Of a stretch of DNA of 64,000 nt, positions 40,874-52,044 are shown piece after piece. Below the pieces are notes generated by a model. It was not told the DNA's origin. It made no database searches and saw only the letters and a list, made by a program, of their open reading frames with translations. Source of the stretch: Lolium rigidum (lineage: Eukaryota; Streptophyta; Magnoliopsida; Poales; Poaceae); the NCBI RefSeq assembly GCF_022539505.1, contig NC_061508.1, forward strand, positions 262,390,736-262,454,735. Direction: 5' to 3'. Each line of letters opens with the position of its first letter. Position 1 is the first letter of the stretch. Both the position numbers and the translations under genes were made by a program.

Positions 40874-42657
40874 TGAAGGAGATATGCCCTAGAGGCAATA
40901 ATAAAGTGGTTATTATTTATATCTTTATGTTTATGATAAATGTTTATATGTCATGCTATAATTGTATTAACCGAAACATTAGTACATGTGTGATATGTAA
41001 ACAACAAAGAGTCCCTAGTATGCCTCTTAACTAGCTTGTCGATTAATGGATGATTAGTTTCATAATCATGAACATTGGATGTTATTAATAACAAGGTTAT
41101 ATCATTATATGAATGATGTAATGGACACACCCAATTAAGCGTAGCATAAGATCTCGTCATTAAGTTATTTGCTATAAGCTTTCGATACATAGTTACCTAG
41201 TCCTTATGACCATGAGATCATGTAAATCACTTATACCGGAAAGGCACTTTGATTACACCAAACGCTACTGCGTAAATGGGTGGTTATAAAGGTGGGATTA
41301 AGTATCCGGAAAGTATGAGTTGAGGCATATGGATCAACAGTGGGATTTGTCCATCCCGATGACGGATAGATATACTCTGGGCCCTCTCGGTGGAATGTCG
41401 TCTAATGTCTTGCAAGCATATGAATAAGTTCATAAGAGACCACATACCACGGTACGAGTAAAGAGTACTTGTCAGAGACGAGGTTGAACAAGGTATAAAG
41501 TGATACCGAAGATCAAACCTCGGACAAGTAAAATATCGCGTGACAAAGGGAATTGGTATCGTATGTGAATGGTTCATTCGATCACTAAAGTCATCGTTGA
41601 ATATGTGGGAGCCATTATGGATCTCCAGATCCCGCTATTGGTTATTGGTCGGAGTGAGTACTCAACCATGTCCGCATAGTTCGCGAACCGTAGGGTGACA
41701 CACTTAAAGTTGGATGTTGAAATAGTAGAACTTGAAGATGGAATGGAGTTCGAATATTTGTTCGGAGTCCCGGATGAGATCCCGGACATCACGAGGAGTT
41801 CGGAATGGTCCGGAGAATAAGATTCATATATAGGATGTCATTTTATGTGATTTAAAATGATGCGGAAGGTTCTATGGAAGGTTCTAGAAGGTTCTAGAAA
41901 AGTCCGGAAGAAACCACCAAGGAAGGTGGAGTCCCGGAGGGACTCCACCTCCATGGCCGGCCAACCCTAGAGGGGGAGGAGTCCCAAGTGGACTCCCCCA
42001 AAGGGGGCCGGCCACCCCCTCCATGGAAGGTGGAACTCCCACCTCTAGTGGGAGTCCTAGCTTGGGTAGGTTTCCCTATTACATGGAAGGTTTTGGGTTC
42101 GGGTCTTATTCGGAGACTTGTAGTCCAACACTTGGGGCTTCCACCTATATAATGAGGGGCCAAGGGGAGGGGGCCGGCCACCCAAGAACCACAAGGTGTC
42201 CGCACCCCTATAGTGGCCGGCGCCCCATCTCCCCAAACCCTAGCGGCCTCTCTCCTCCACCACATCCCGCACGCTTAAGCGAAGCTCCGCCGGATTTCTC
42301 CACCACCACCGACACCACGCCGTCGTGCTGTCGGATTCAAGAGGAGCTACTACTTCCGCTGCCCGCTGGAACGGGGAGGTGGACGTCGTCTTCATCAACA
42401 ACCAAACGTGTGACCGAGTACGGAGGTGCTGCCCGTTCGTGGCGCCAGAGGGATCGTGATCAAGATCTTCTACGCGCTTTTGAAAGCGGCAAGTGAACGT
42501 CTACCGTAGCAACAAGAGCCTCATCTTGTAGGCTTTGGAATCTCTTCAAGGGTGAGACTCGATAATCCCCTCGTTGCTACCGTCTTCTAGATTGCATCTT
42601 GGCTTGGATTGTGTGTTCGCGGTAGGAATTTTTTTTTCTATGCAACGTTATCCTACA
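40874..42657 (+). repeat. 5' LTR of an Angela/BARE-type copia element (G)
   Basis: 1784 bp, starting TGAAGGAGATATGCCCTAGA, the well-known opening of this Triticeae group, and ending GCAACGTTATCCTACA. A TATA box (ACCTATATAATG) is at 42143-42154 and an inner duplication of GGCCGGC(CA) blocks lies near 41950-42020. The primer-binding site follows two bases on. The 3' LTR is not in the window. Confidence 0.9.
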
Positions 42658-43852
42658 GTGGTATCAGAGCCGTGTCTATGCATAGATGGTTGCACGAGCA
42701 GAACACAATGGTTTTGTGGGCGTTGATGCTCTTGTTATCTTTAGTTTGAGTACTTTGCATCTTTGTGGCATAGTGGGATGAAGCGGCTCGGACTAACTTT
42801 ACATGACCGCGTTCATGAGACTTGTTCCTCGTTCGACATGCAACTTGTATTGCATAAGAGGCTTTGCGGGTGTCTGTCTCTTCTACTATAGTGAAGATTC
42901 AATTTACTCTTCTATTGAAAACATTAGTATCAACGTTGTGGTTCATGTTCGTAGGTAGATTAGATCTCTCTCGAAAACCCTAAACCACGTAAAATATGCA
43001 AACCAAATTAGAGACGTCTAACTTGTTTTTGCAGGGTTTGGTGATGTGATATGGCCATAATGTGATGATGAATATGTATGAGATGATCATTATTGTATGG
43101 CAACCGACAGGAGCCTTATGGTTGTCTTTAAATTTCATGTTGAGTAGTATTTCAAAGTAGTTGTAATAGTTGCTACATGGAGGACAATCATGAAGACGGC
43201 GCCATTGACCTTGACGCTACGCCGACGATGATGGAGATCATGCCCGAAGATGATGGAGATCATGTCCGTGCTTTGGAGATGAAGATCAAAGGCGCAAAGA
43301 CAAAAGGGCCATATCATATCACATATGAACTGCATGTGATGTTAATCCTTTTATGCATCTTATTTTGCTTAGATCGCGACGGTAGCATTATAAGATGATC
43401 CCTCACTAAAATATCAAGATAATAAAGTGTTCATCCTTAGTAGCACCGTTACCAAGACTTGTCGGTTCGAAGCATCTCGTGATGATCGGGTGTGATAGAA
43501 TCAACAAGTACATACAACGGGTGCAAGACAGTTTTGCACATGCGGATACTAAGGTGGCCTTGACGAGCCTAGCATGTACAGACATGGTCTCGGAACACGT
43601 GATATCGAAAGGTAGAGCATGAATCATATGGTTGATATGATGAACACTTTGAGTGTTCGCCATTGAAATCACACCTTGTCTCGTGATGATCGGACTTAGG
43701 TGCGGTGGATTTGGTTCGTGTGATCACTAAGACAATGCGAGGGATATTGTTTTGAGTGGGAGTTCACCTAGATTTTTAATTATGTTGAATTAAAATTTGA
43801 ACTCAATTTGTCATAAACTTAGTCTAAACTTTTGCAAATATATGTTGTAGAG
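42658..43852 (+). promoter_or_regulatory. Copia G primer-binding site and leader
   Basis: TGGTATCAGAGCC at 42660-42672 is complementary to the initiator tRNA-Met end, the usual primer of copia elements. About 1.2 kb of leader without a convincing ORF follows; the frame at 43177-43398 shows no motif. The leader ends at the gag ATG at 43853. Confidence 0.85.
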
Positions 43853-44191
43853 ATGGCGTCCCCAATCAATTTTAACCAGTTCCTAGAGAAAGAAAAACTT
43901 AAGAGCAACGGTAGCAACTTCACCGACCGGTTCCGTCATGTGAGGATCTTCCTCTCCGGCGGAAATCTGCAATATGTGCTTGATGCACCGCTAGGTGACC
44001 CTCCCGCAGAAACTAAAACCGATGAAGTAAAAGCCGTTTACGAGACTCGGAAAACTCGGTACTCTCAAGTTCAGTGTGCCATCCTGTGCAGTCTGGAATC
44101 CGATCTTCAAAAATGTTTTGAGCACCACGATCCTCATGAGTTGATGAAAGAGCTGAAAGCTATTTTTGAGACTCATGCGGCCGTGGAGTGC
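43853..44191 (+). pseudogene. gag: Copia G gag, cut after 113 codons
   Basis: MASPINFNQFLEKEKL starts the frame; SNFTDRFRHVRIFLSGGN, YVLDAPLGDPP and LMKELKAIFETHAAVEC follow. This is the UBN2/Retrotran_gag_2 pattern of copia gag. The frame runs cleanly until the insertion of the gypsy LTR at 44192 after AGTGC. The rest of gag and pol must lie beyond that insertion and is hidden by the assembly gap. Confidence 0.85.
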
Positions 44192-44586
44192 TGATACGTC
44201 TCCAACGTATCTATAATTTCCGATGTTCCATGCTTGTTTTATGACAATACCAACATGTTTTGTTCACACTTTATATCATTTTCATGCATTTTCCGGAACT
44301 AACCTATTAACAAGATGCCACAGTGCCGGTCTCGCTTTCTGCTGTTTTTGGTTCCGTAAAGGCTGTTCGGGCAATATTCTCGGAATTGGACGAAATCAAC
44401 GCCAAACCTCCTATTTTTCCCGGAAGCGTCCGTAACACCGAAGAAGAGTCGGAGAGGGGCCAGGGGGCCACCACACCACATGGCGGCGCGGGCCAGGCCT
44501 AGGCCGCGCCGGCCTAGGGTGTGGCGCCTCCGAGTGCCCCCCGCGCCGCCTCTTCGCCTATAAAAGCCCTTTCGACCTAAAAACGN
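44192..44586 (+). repeat. Gypsy-type LTR fragment (element D) inserted in copia gag
   Basis: Starts TGATACGTCTCCAACG, related to the LTRs of A and B at the first 200 bases (CATTTTCCGG, ACAAGATGCC, TCTCGGAATTGGACGAAATC). It has a TATA box at 44557-44567 (CCTATAAAAGC) and runs into the gap. Element length unknown. Confidence 0.85.
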
Positions 44587-44685
44587 NNNNNNNNNNNNNN
44601 NNNNNNNNNNNNNNNNNNNNNNNNNNNNNNNNNNNNNNNNNNNNNNNNNNNNNNNNNNNNNNNNNNNNNNNNNNNNNNNNNNNNN
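44587..44685. other. Assembly gap (99 N)
   Basis: Left flank is LTR D inside copia G; right flank is the interior of element E. Neither G, D, E nor F is complete across it, so the true missing sequence is probably many kilobases. Confidence 0.99.
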
Positions 44686-47205
44686 ATCGGTGCCGGCAGC
44701 CGGTCCTTGCCCATTCCGCGGGTCGCCGGAGTGATGTCCGCGGCGTTCCACTTTTGAGCATAGGGCAGAAGGTGCCCCAGGTCCCGGCCTTGGCGCTGGA
44801 ACTCCGCGATGCGGCCAAGAAGGCCGGTGGCCTTCATGCTGGCACCTTTGGCGGCCTTGGAGACGTGCAACACCAAGGGCTGCTGGCCGCCCGAAGGGGC
44901 GCTGGAGGCCGTCGCCTTCCCCTTGATGAGCTTGGAAGGCTTGGGCGGCGGCGCGGTAGAGGCGGCCCCGGAGGTCTTGGCCGGCGGCGCGTTAGGAGCG
45001 GCCCTGGAGGGCTGGGCGCGAGGAGCCTCGGGCGGAGGCATGAGGATGGTGCGTGGAGAAGGGGGAGCGCTAGGAGCGTCACCCGTGTTGGAGCCTTCCG
45101 GCGCGGAAGATTCCGGCGCGGAAGTTGTCTTTTCAGGGACGGGAGGAGCAGGAGGCTCCGCCCGCCCGGCAGCTTCTTCTTCTCCGGCGCCGATGTTGCT
45201 GGCGCAGGTGTCCTGGTGTTCTGGGAGGAAGGAAAGATCCTCCTCCGTGCGGTGATCTGACGATGAAGGGGCCGCACGTCCCGAATTTGTTGTGCCCCCC
45301 GAAAGGGAGGCAGAGGTGTTGCCGGCACCAGATGGTGCCGGGCTTGAGCGAGGAGGAGGGGTTGAGGTCCTTGCGGATCCCTCAGAGCCCGATGGCCTTG
45401 GGCCAAGCTTGAGAGCGGGGCTGAGAAAAAGAAAAGACAAATGGTTGAGAAAAAGCAACCGGAAAAAGTACTTAGCAAAAAAGAGGCAAGCCGGAAAATA
45501 AAAATTACCCGGAAGCAGTTGGCATCGCCTTGCGTCCGTAGCGGCGCACGCCCACTTCTTTCTCCCCCACGGGCTCCGTCCGGAAGCGCTTGGAGGGAGG
45601 AGCATGGCTGGAGCCGGCAGTAGATGCCGGCTGCTTATTCTTTTGGCCCTAGGCCATGAGTTTGTCCACAAACTCAGAGCCGGCCTCGGCGCGCAGGGGC
45701 GGCACGCGCTCGTGGATCTGTGAGTTGGATATGGCTAAGAAGCAATTCGCAAGAAAGCAATAGCGGCAAAGTACAGGAAACCGGAAAAGAAAGTACCTCG
45801 AGCACGGTCAGGTCGTCAGGGCTTCCGGTTGGCTCCGGCGGGTCCCGGCCAAGGCGCGCAGCCGGAGTCTTCCCCATCTTCAGATCCTTCCAAAGGATGT
45901 AGGGATCCGGGTCGAAGGAGTCAAGGGCGCGTTTCCGGAGAGTTCCTCGCCGCTCTGCCTGGATAAGAGGGAAGCGGTCCCTGGCCTGAAACAAGGTAAA
46001 AGAGAAGGTTAACAAAAGCAGAAAGTTACCGGCAAAGACAACCCCAAATTGCGCAATCTCTTACTTCTTGAGTCGGAGGGTTAGAAGAACTGAGGGGAAG
46101 GAGGCCCCATTCCCACGCAAAAGGCATAGCAGTTTGACAAATCTTCTTAGCCTTGCGAACAACGTCCTTCTTGCTGAGAGGACGGCCTGTGATCTTGGTA
46201 GGATCGCCTGGGCCATACATCTCGCTCATCCTATGTGCGCGGCGCTTCAGAGGAAGCACCCGGCGCGATATGAAAGTCCGGATGACATCATCAGAACAGA
46301 TGTTGGTCTCCTTCTTCAAAGAGGCCAAGAAGCGCACTACCCGGTTGGTTTCGGCGTGTTCCGTCCTCGGGTTGTAGCTCCAATTGGTTCTGCTGGGGCG
46401 CCCCGCTCGATATGGAGGAAGGTTGATAAGATTGGCGCGGCCGCTGTTCTTCACATAGAAGAAAGTTCCTTGCCAGGCGCGGCAAGACTCGAGGCCGGTA
46501 AACTTAAGAAAGGTGCTCCCTTGGCGGGAGCCGACGATGCAAGAGCCGCACTGCACGGGCGGCTTGGGCTTAGGGATTTCCTTGCCCTGGACGGAGTTGA
46601 TCCGCAAGTTGAAGAAGCGGGCAAACGTCTCACGAGTGGGACGAATGCCGATGTAAGCCTCCATGAAGGTGGCATAGCAAGAAAGATAGAAAATGGCGTT
46701 GCCAGGAAGGTGGTGAGGTTGAAGTTCGTAAAAATCTAGAAACTCCCGGAAAAAAGAGGAGGCAGGAAGGCCGAAGCCACGCTCAAAGTGAGCAAGAAAA
46801 ACAACATGCTCGTCGTCTTCGGGATCCGGTTCGATCTCGTCATCAGGAATCCGGCAGGTAACTCCTTCCGGAATCCTCCGAGACCGGTACAACCAATCGA
46901 TCTCAAACTCAGTAACGTTGGAGCCCATCCAGGCTCCGCGGGTGATTGGGGAAGGCTCCTCGCCGGAAGATTGGCTGGAGCTGCTAGAGGCTTGGCCAGA
47001 GCTACTGGCTTCTTGGCTACCGGAAGCTTGGCTAAAGCTACCGGATTCTAAGTGGCCGCCGGACTCTTGGAGGCTACCGGATTCCTGCGCGATTGCCGGA
47101 ATCGGTCTCCATCGGATCTGAAGCCGTGGATTCACCGGGAGAGGGTCTACGGCGCTTGAGAGAAAGGGAAGAAGAAGATGCGGAGGAAGATTCCTCGTCA
47201 GACAT
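44686..47205 (-). pseudogene. Antisense gene of element E, PF04195-type ('putative gypsy type transposon'), four exons
   Basis: Start ATG at 47205 (MSDEESSSASSSSLSLKRRR). Exon 1 to 46065, introns 46064-45986, 45796-45718 and 45508-45421, all with GT at the donor and AG at the acceptor, exon 4 running into the gap. Exon 1 has the PF04195 pattern: GAWMGSNVTEFEIDWLYRSR, FERGFGLPASSFFREFLDFY, ARFFNLRIN, then SRRVLPLKRRAH. Exon 4 is Pro/Ser/Ala-rich and ends in a helical part. Faults: a one-base shift near 47090 and a TAG in exon 3 (LMA/GQKNKQ, about 45651). Function unknown; related proteins are repetitive in Triticeae. It lies on the strand opposite to the element, as in other Tat elements. Confidence 0.75.
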
Positions 47206-48148
47206 CGCAAGGGTAGGCGAAAAAACAGGAATCCCAGACTTGAACCCCGCGTGAAGATCTACGAGTAAGAAGAAAACCAAAGAAAAAGAGGAAATAAGAA
47301 CACCAAAGACCCAAGATCTGAAAAGCAAGCAGGGGGCGAGTGAAGCGAGATCGGTACCAACCTTAAGCGGCGCAGTCGCTGAGGGAAGTGTTTGCTAGCG
47401 GCGGAGCAGACCTGCGGTCGCCGGTGAGCACCGTCAACGGCGAGGCGGAGAAGCTCGCGAAGAAGGGCAAATGCGGCGGGCGCGATGAAGTTGCTGCCGA
47501 AGATCTCCGCACAGCGAAGTCCGGCGGAAGCACGGCGTGAGTTCGCCGGGCGCCGGAGCTTGAACGAGCGACGGCGGACGGAGAGCGACGGTGGCGCAAA
47601 GGCGTGGAGCTCTGTGCGCGAAGGAGGAGAATGCGAAGAAGATGAAGAAGAAGGGGCGGTTGTGTTTATAAAGGAGAGAGAAAGTGGGCGAGGGAACCGG
47701 CCCGGGCCGCGGCGGTTCGCCTCGCGGCCCGCGACGGTTCGCACCTTGGGCCGCCACGTGGCGAAGGGATACACGCGAGAAAATGGACGCCACACGGAGG
47801 CGCACACGGGATCCCGAAGAGGTAGTGGGATCCGCAGCGGTGCATTAAATGGGCGCGCGGGAGTCGAAGCGATGTGACAACGGACACTGGCGCGTCAGTT
47901 ACAGTGCGCATGTCTCTGACAGGCGCGGGGCCCGAAATATTCTCGACTTCGCCGAGGAAGGAGTAAAGACACATGATACCGGAAAAGAGAGATGCCGGAA
48001 CGAGCCTTGCAAATAGAAGAAAGAACAAGGGTAAAGGTGCCGGAACTAAGCTCAAGACATGAGTGATTAAACCGGTATCTTAAAAGATGAAAACCTGGCA
48101 TGGTCCGTAGGATAGAATCCTCCGGGCTATACCAGCTTCGGGGACTAA
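47206..48148. other. Element E: upstream side of the antisense gene and polypurine tract
   Basis: GC-rich 47350-47900 with only shadow frames. On the minus strand it would be promoter and 5' leader of the antisense gene (possible TATA-like TTTATAAACACAACC, reading from about 47676 down). On the plus strand it ends in the polypurine tract against the LTR. Confidence 0.5.
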
Positions 48149-48849
48149 TGTTGGGGGATAACCCCGGTATGCCAAAGGCATGCCAAACCGGATGGTTTGA
48201 GCCATCGGGATACCGGTTTAATGATCTTACCGGAAGCCTAGTAGGAATCGGGAAAGCAAAGCTAAGCCGGTATCCCCGAGGGGTATGCCGGATCCCGGTA
48301 TAGGAGATACCGGAAAGGAGAGCTCGTCGGCGGGACTGGTCAAAGATTCTCTTCAGAGCAAGAAGACAAGGATGAGCTAAGCAAAGTAACTTTATTCGAG
48401 CCACGGCGCCAAAGAGAGAGGTGACGGAGAAAGAAGCCGGAGGACGTCAGCTTCTATGATAAAAGAAGGCCCCGGTGTCATCTATGATTAAAGTAGCTTT
48501 GTACAGTAACTCTGTAAAGTAGTTTGTCCAGTCAAAGATGCCATTAGGGTTTCTTGCTCTGTAAGCCACCCTCTCCCCTATATAAGGAGAGGGGGCAGCC
48601 CTCCTTGCGGGCACGATGAAATAGAGGTAGACAGAACTTGTAACCATGCTGTGATCAATGAAGCTAGCGATCTAGTAAAGAGTTCTTCCTCTTGTCTCTC
48701 TTCTTGTATACCGGTCTCTGGCTGTGTTCTTGAGGAAAGCATCCGGAAGTTCTTCCCATCTAATCGCAAACCCTCCCCCGAATCCTCTTGCGTCCATTCG
48801 GCCCCAATCTAAGCCATCCTATGGCATCTGCTCGTTCACCACGACGACA
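48149..48849 (+). repeat. Element E 3' LTR
   Basis: 701 bp. TGTTGGGGGATAACCCC at the start, ACCACGACGACA at the end; contains repeated CCGGTAT units (48160-48310), a TATA box and GATCAATGAAGC downstream, a plausible polyadenylation signal region. Related in its ends to the solo LTR at 1165-2052. Confidence 0.82.
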
Positions 48850-50777
48850 AATTCCAACTCTAATAGCTCACATTTGACATACACTAATTGTTTATGCAAT
48901 AAAATGGTGTGGTCACTTTGCATGATCATGCCCTAGTTTAATTAATGGACAATATGGCTAGTTTATGTAATTGATATTGTCCAAAACTATTAAGTAAATT
49001 ATATGAAGTCCTATACTTCATTTAAACTTGGTCTCACATGAATTCATGTGATGTTTGGACCCCTGGCCAAACTCACTTATATGAATTGCTTAGAGATTTA
49101 AATTATTTCTCAAGAACCCTATGGAAACTATCATTTACATATTAAATAAAAGGAAGTGAATTCTCCTCAAGCAACACAACCCATGCACCCTAATTAGATT
49201 ATTTGTGTGCATAGAATAGTTTGTGTGTATATATATGATACATGGAATATCCATTGAATTAGTGAGTAATTATACTCGTATTCAAATTTAGACGCTAGCA
49301 CCGGAGAGTACACCGAAGAAGAAGGTTGCTACCAAGAGGAGGAGGAGGAGAATTTTGAGAACTACCAAGGCAAGCTAATATTCTTGCAAAGTGCAAAGCC
49401 CCTTGGGGCAAGGCACCATGAATCTTACCTTTTCTTACATAAGCCTATCCCAAGTTTATACATTACAAGTTTTACTGGTTTTCTCAATAAGTTGCTTTTA
49501 TAGTTAACTTTGGTCAAAGTAAAGAAGTTACTAGAATAGTGAAGTAGTCTCAATCAAGCAAAGCAAGATAGCACCCCTCATGATTTAGAGCTAGTGCTAA
49601 TGAATAAAACTTGACTACTCTAGATGGGAACAATGTGACTTGAAATGAATTTGAAACCTTGGAATGATGAATCAGTCCATTGAATGATTTTTGAAGGTGA
49701 ATATGACCAAGAGAAGATGGTGATTTTTGATAAACATGATGTTGGTTTGAATGCGATACCTTTCCAATTAGTAAGTACCCCCACAATACCTGATTATGGG
49801 TAGGGCTTAAGCGGAAGTTTATGCATCTTAGTATGGGTTCCCTCCGAACACACGTCATAGGGGTTATGCTTGAGGCTGCCTCCGTTGTTGAGAAATGATG
49901 TGAAATTGAGGTGAAATGTATGGCCAAGCCACGTGCGGTTCCCAGGTTGACGGTTGGTCTTCACTTGGGAGGCCAAGCTCATGGGGAGAGGTGCTCATAC
50001 TAGGATTTGTAAGTGAAAGGTTATGGTTGATGATCCGCGTACCGTGTTACGATGATTCGGGGTAATCCCGACGGATGAAATCAAATGTTGTGGCACAAGT
50101 GTGCAACCTCTGCAGAGTGTAAATCTATTCGAATAGCCGCGTCCACGGTTACGGACGGTTGGAAAGGCCATACAGTTTCCGATGTCATACTTTTGAAAAT
50201 GATGTTGCAAGAAGATGGTGAAATGACTTGTGGTGAATTGAATTAAAATCACCACTTGAAATGGTGGGAATGACACTAATGTTCCCACTTGAGTTAGTTA
50301 GCACTTGAATAACCTTTTCTCAAATACTTGTGAACTAAAATTGGCTTTATGCAAATAAACTAGAGCTTAGCAAACCATACTAGAAATGTCTAGCACTTAC
50401 ATTAGTATTAGTTTGCGAGTACTTGAAGTACTCACGGCTTTGTCCCTGGCTATTCAAATGGCCAGAGTATGAAGATGAACAAGGAGATGAACAGCAGGAC
50501 GCCTACGACAACTAGGAGTCTTCCGACGTCAAGCGTTGGCCTGTGGACTAGAGAGTCCTTGTATCTTACGCTTCTGCTATGAACTTGTGTTTGTTCGTTG
50601 ATCAATAGATCAACTATTCGTGTAATATGGATCATGTGATTCCAATTTGTAAGACCTTATGGTTTCTAATGAATGATGACTGTGATAGTTAACTATTATG
50701 CCTCGCAACAACAATATTCCTGGGATTGCGATGTATGACATAATAGGCATCCGGACTTAAAAATCCGGGTGTTGACA
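48850..50777 (+). repeat. Element F 5' LTR, right portion
   Basis: Matches 58797-60710 and ends AAAATCCGGGTGTTGACA. It lacks a block of about 150 bases present at 59045-59200 and has about 110 bases of its own at 49142-49300. Contains an open reading block (49291-49370) and another (50466-50515) that are also in the 3' LTR. Confidence 0.9.
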
Positions 50778-51006
50778 AGTTGGTATCAGAGCCATTGTTT
50801 GACCTTAGAAGACCTTAGTTAGAATGGGCGTTCTGAAAAACTTAACTTTGAAATCAAATGAAAGAAAATATTTGTGAAAATTTACTTACACTCTTGTCTT
50901 TGAGACTTTGCCAAAATTTGATGAATCATGCTCTATCTTATTTGAATCAACTTCAAATTTTGCCACACTTTACAATCTCTAACTTACTCATCCAATTCTC
51001 TTTCAG
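50778..51006 (+). promoter_or_regulatory. Element F primer-binding site and short leader
   Basis: TGGTATCAGAGCC at 50781-50793 pairs with initiator tRNA-Met. The leader is AT-rich without a gene up to the ATG at 51007. Confidence 0.85.
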
Positions 51007-51810
51007 ATGGAGCCGAATGAACCCATCAACACCAAGTTTTACCAGCTTGGGAACGGAGGGAGCTTGATCTTCGAGCACGACCTCAACGCCGTCTCTGACT
51101 TCCTTGGGCGCCCACACCCCGAGTTTCACGGGGTTCAGCTGGACGACACGCCCGGAGGAGAGTTGCAGTGGGTGATCACTGCCGACTTGAGGGGCAAGAT
51201 GGAGCCTCCCACCTCGGAGAGGGTCCTCTTCTCCTTCCGCGAGAGCAACTGGCTCGACGGACTCGCACGTGGCCTTCAGGAGGCACTTGCGCGCCTTTGT
51301 GGACAGAACGTGGTCCGCATTCTCGCTTCGCGCTTCGCGCATCTCGTGAGGCGTGATGCCATGGGAGTGCCCATGGAGCTGCAGCCGCACCCGGAGTTGA
51401 GGCACCACGCTGAGCACCTGGACTTCATGCTCTATCAGACTCAGAAGGACCTCAACGCCACCCGCGCTTACGCGAACCAGACCCATGCTCACATCATCGA
51501 GCAGGGTGAGGCGATCAAGCTACTCAACAACGACCGCAAGAGCCTTCGCCAGCAGCATGCCAAGAAGGACGCTACGATTGTGCGCCTTCGCGCCAAGATA
51601 GCATCACTCGAGGCCACTGTCAAGGCCCAGGAGGAACAGATCAGAGAGCTGGAGGATGATGACGGAGGCATCGACCTTCAGGGAGGAGGAGCCTTCCTGA
51701 GCGACGACGACGACTTTGAGGAGGACGAGTTCACCGAGGAGGAGGACTACAAGTTCCTGGAGGCAGGACCTGACGACTACGTTCCGATCGACGTCGAGGA
51801 TGAGGAGTAG
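51007..51810 (+). CDS. Additional pre-gag ORF of chromovirus F, coiled-coil and acidic tail
   Basis: 267 codons, intact, starting 214 bases after the primer-binding site and ending 234 bases before gag. The N-terminal part looks globular (MEPNEPINTKFYQLGNGG, DLNAVSDFLGRPHPEF). Residues about 85-130 hold ERVLFSFRESNWLDGLARG and VRRDAMG. A long coiled coil follows (about 140-220: DATIVRLRAKIASLEATVK and neighbours). The tail is strongly acidic (SDDDDFEEDEFTEEEDYK). It shares no motif with gag, zinc knuckle or enzymes. Extra ORFs upstream of gag are known in some plant gypsy lineages, but I do not recognise this one. A role in RNA or particle handling is only a guess. Confidence 0.6.
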   Translation: MEPNEPINTKFYQLGNGGSLIFEHDLNAVSDFLGRPHPEFHGVQLDDTPGGELQWVITADLRGKMEPPTSERVLFSFRESNWLDGLARGLQEALARLCGQNVVRILASRFAHLVRRDAMGVPMELQPHPELRHHAEHLDFMLYQTQKDLNATRAYANQTHAHIIEQGEAIKLLNNDRKSLRQQHAKKDATIVRLRAKIASLEATVKAQEEQIRELEDDDGGIDLQGGGAFLSDDDDFEEDEFTEEEDYKFLEAGPDDYVPIDVEDEE

Positions 51811-52044
51811 TTGCACTAGTTTCACTTATGTAGGTGTGAGTTGTATCCTGTCCTTTGTATCGTAGCATGAGAATGGTTCTTAAAACCATTGGAGTATGTG
51901 TGTGTTAGTTTGTACTATGTGTTGAATGAAAGAATGAATGTTATGTTTGTCATGAAAAGATTACAAGTTTTCAAATGTTTTCAAACTTAACCAAAATGAA
52001 CCATAGAATGTTCCCTCTCATCTCATGATCTTCTATATCTTCAG

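Larger units (their letters stand above)
44686..48849 (+). mobile_element. 3' part of gypsy-type element E with antisense gene and 3' LTR
   Basis: The right end is an LTR (48149-48849) followed by AATTC. The LTR is on the plus strand (TG...CA, TATA at 48578-48585) and preceded by the purine-rich GCTTCGGGGACTAA (48135-48148). The internal part shown is therefore the region between pol and 3' LTR. It is filled by a minus-strand gene with introns. E sits in the 5' LTR of F, since 48850 continues LTR sequence that is uninterrupted in the other LTR at 58797. Everything left of 44686 is missing. Confidence 0.75.

Noticed and set aside
43177..43398. 73-codon frame MEDNHEDGAIDLDATPTMME in the copia leader
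   Set aside because: Imperfect GATGATGGAGATCATG repeat gives the acidic look. No match to a retroelement protein; position in the untranslated leader.
47259..47807. Minus-strand frame of 182 codons upstream of the E antisense gene
   Set aside because: Ser/Arg/Pro low-complexity sequence in several overlapping frames, located where the leader of the antisense gene would be. No motif.
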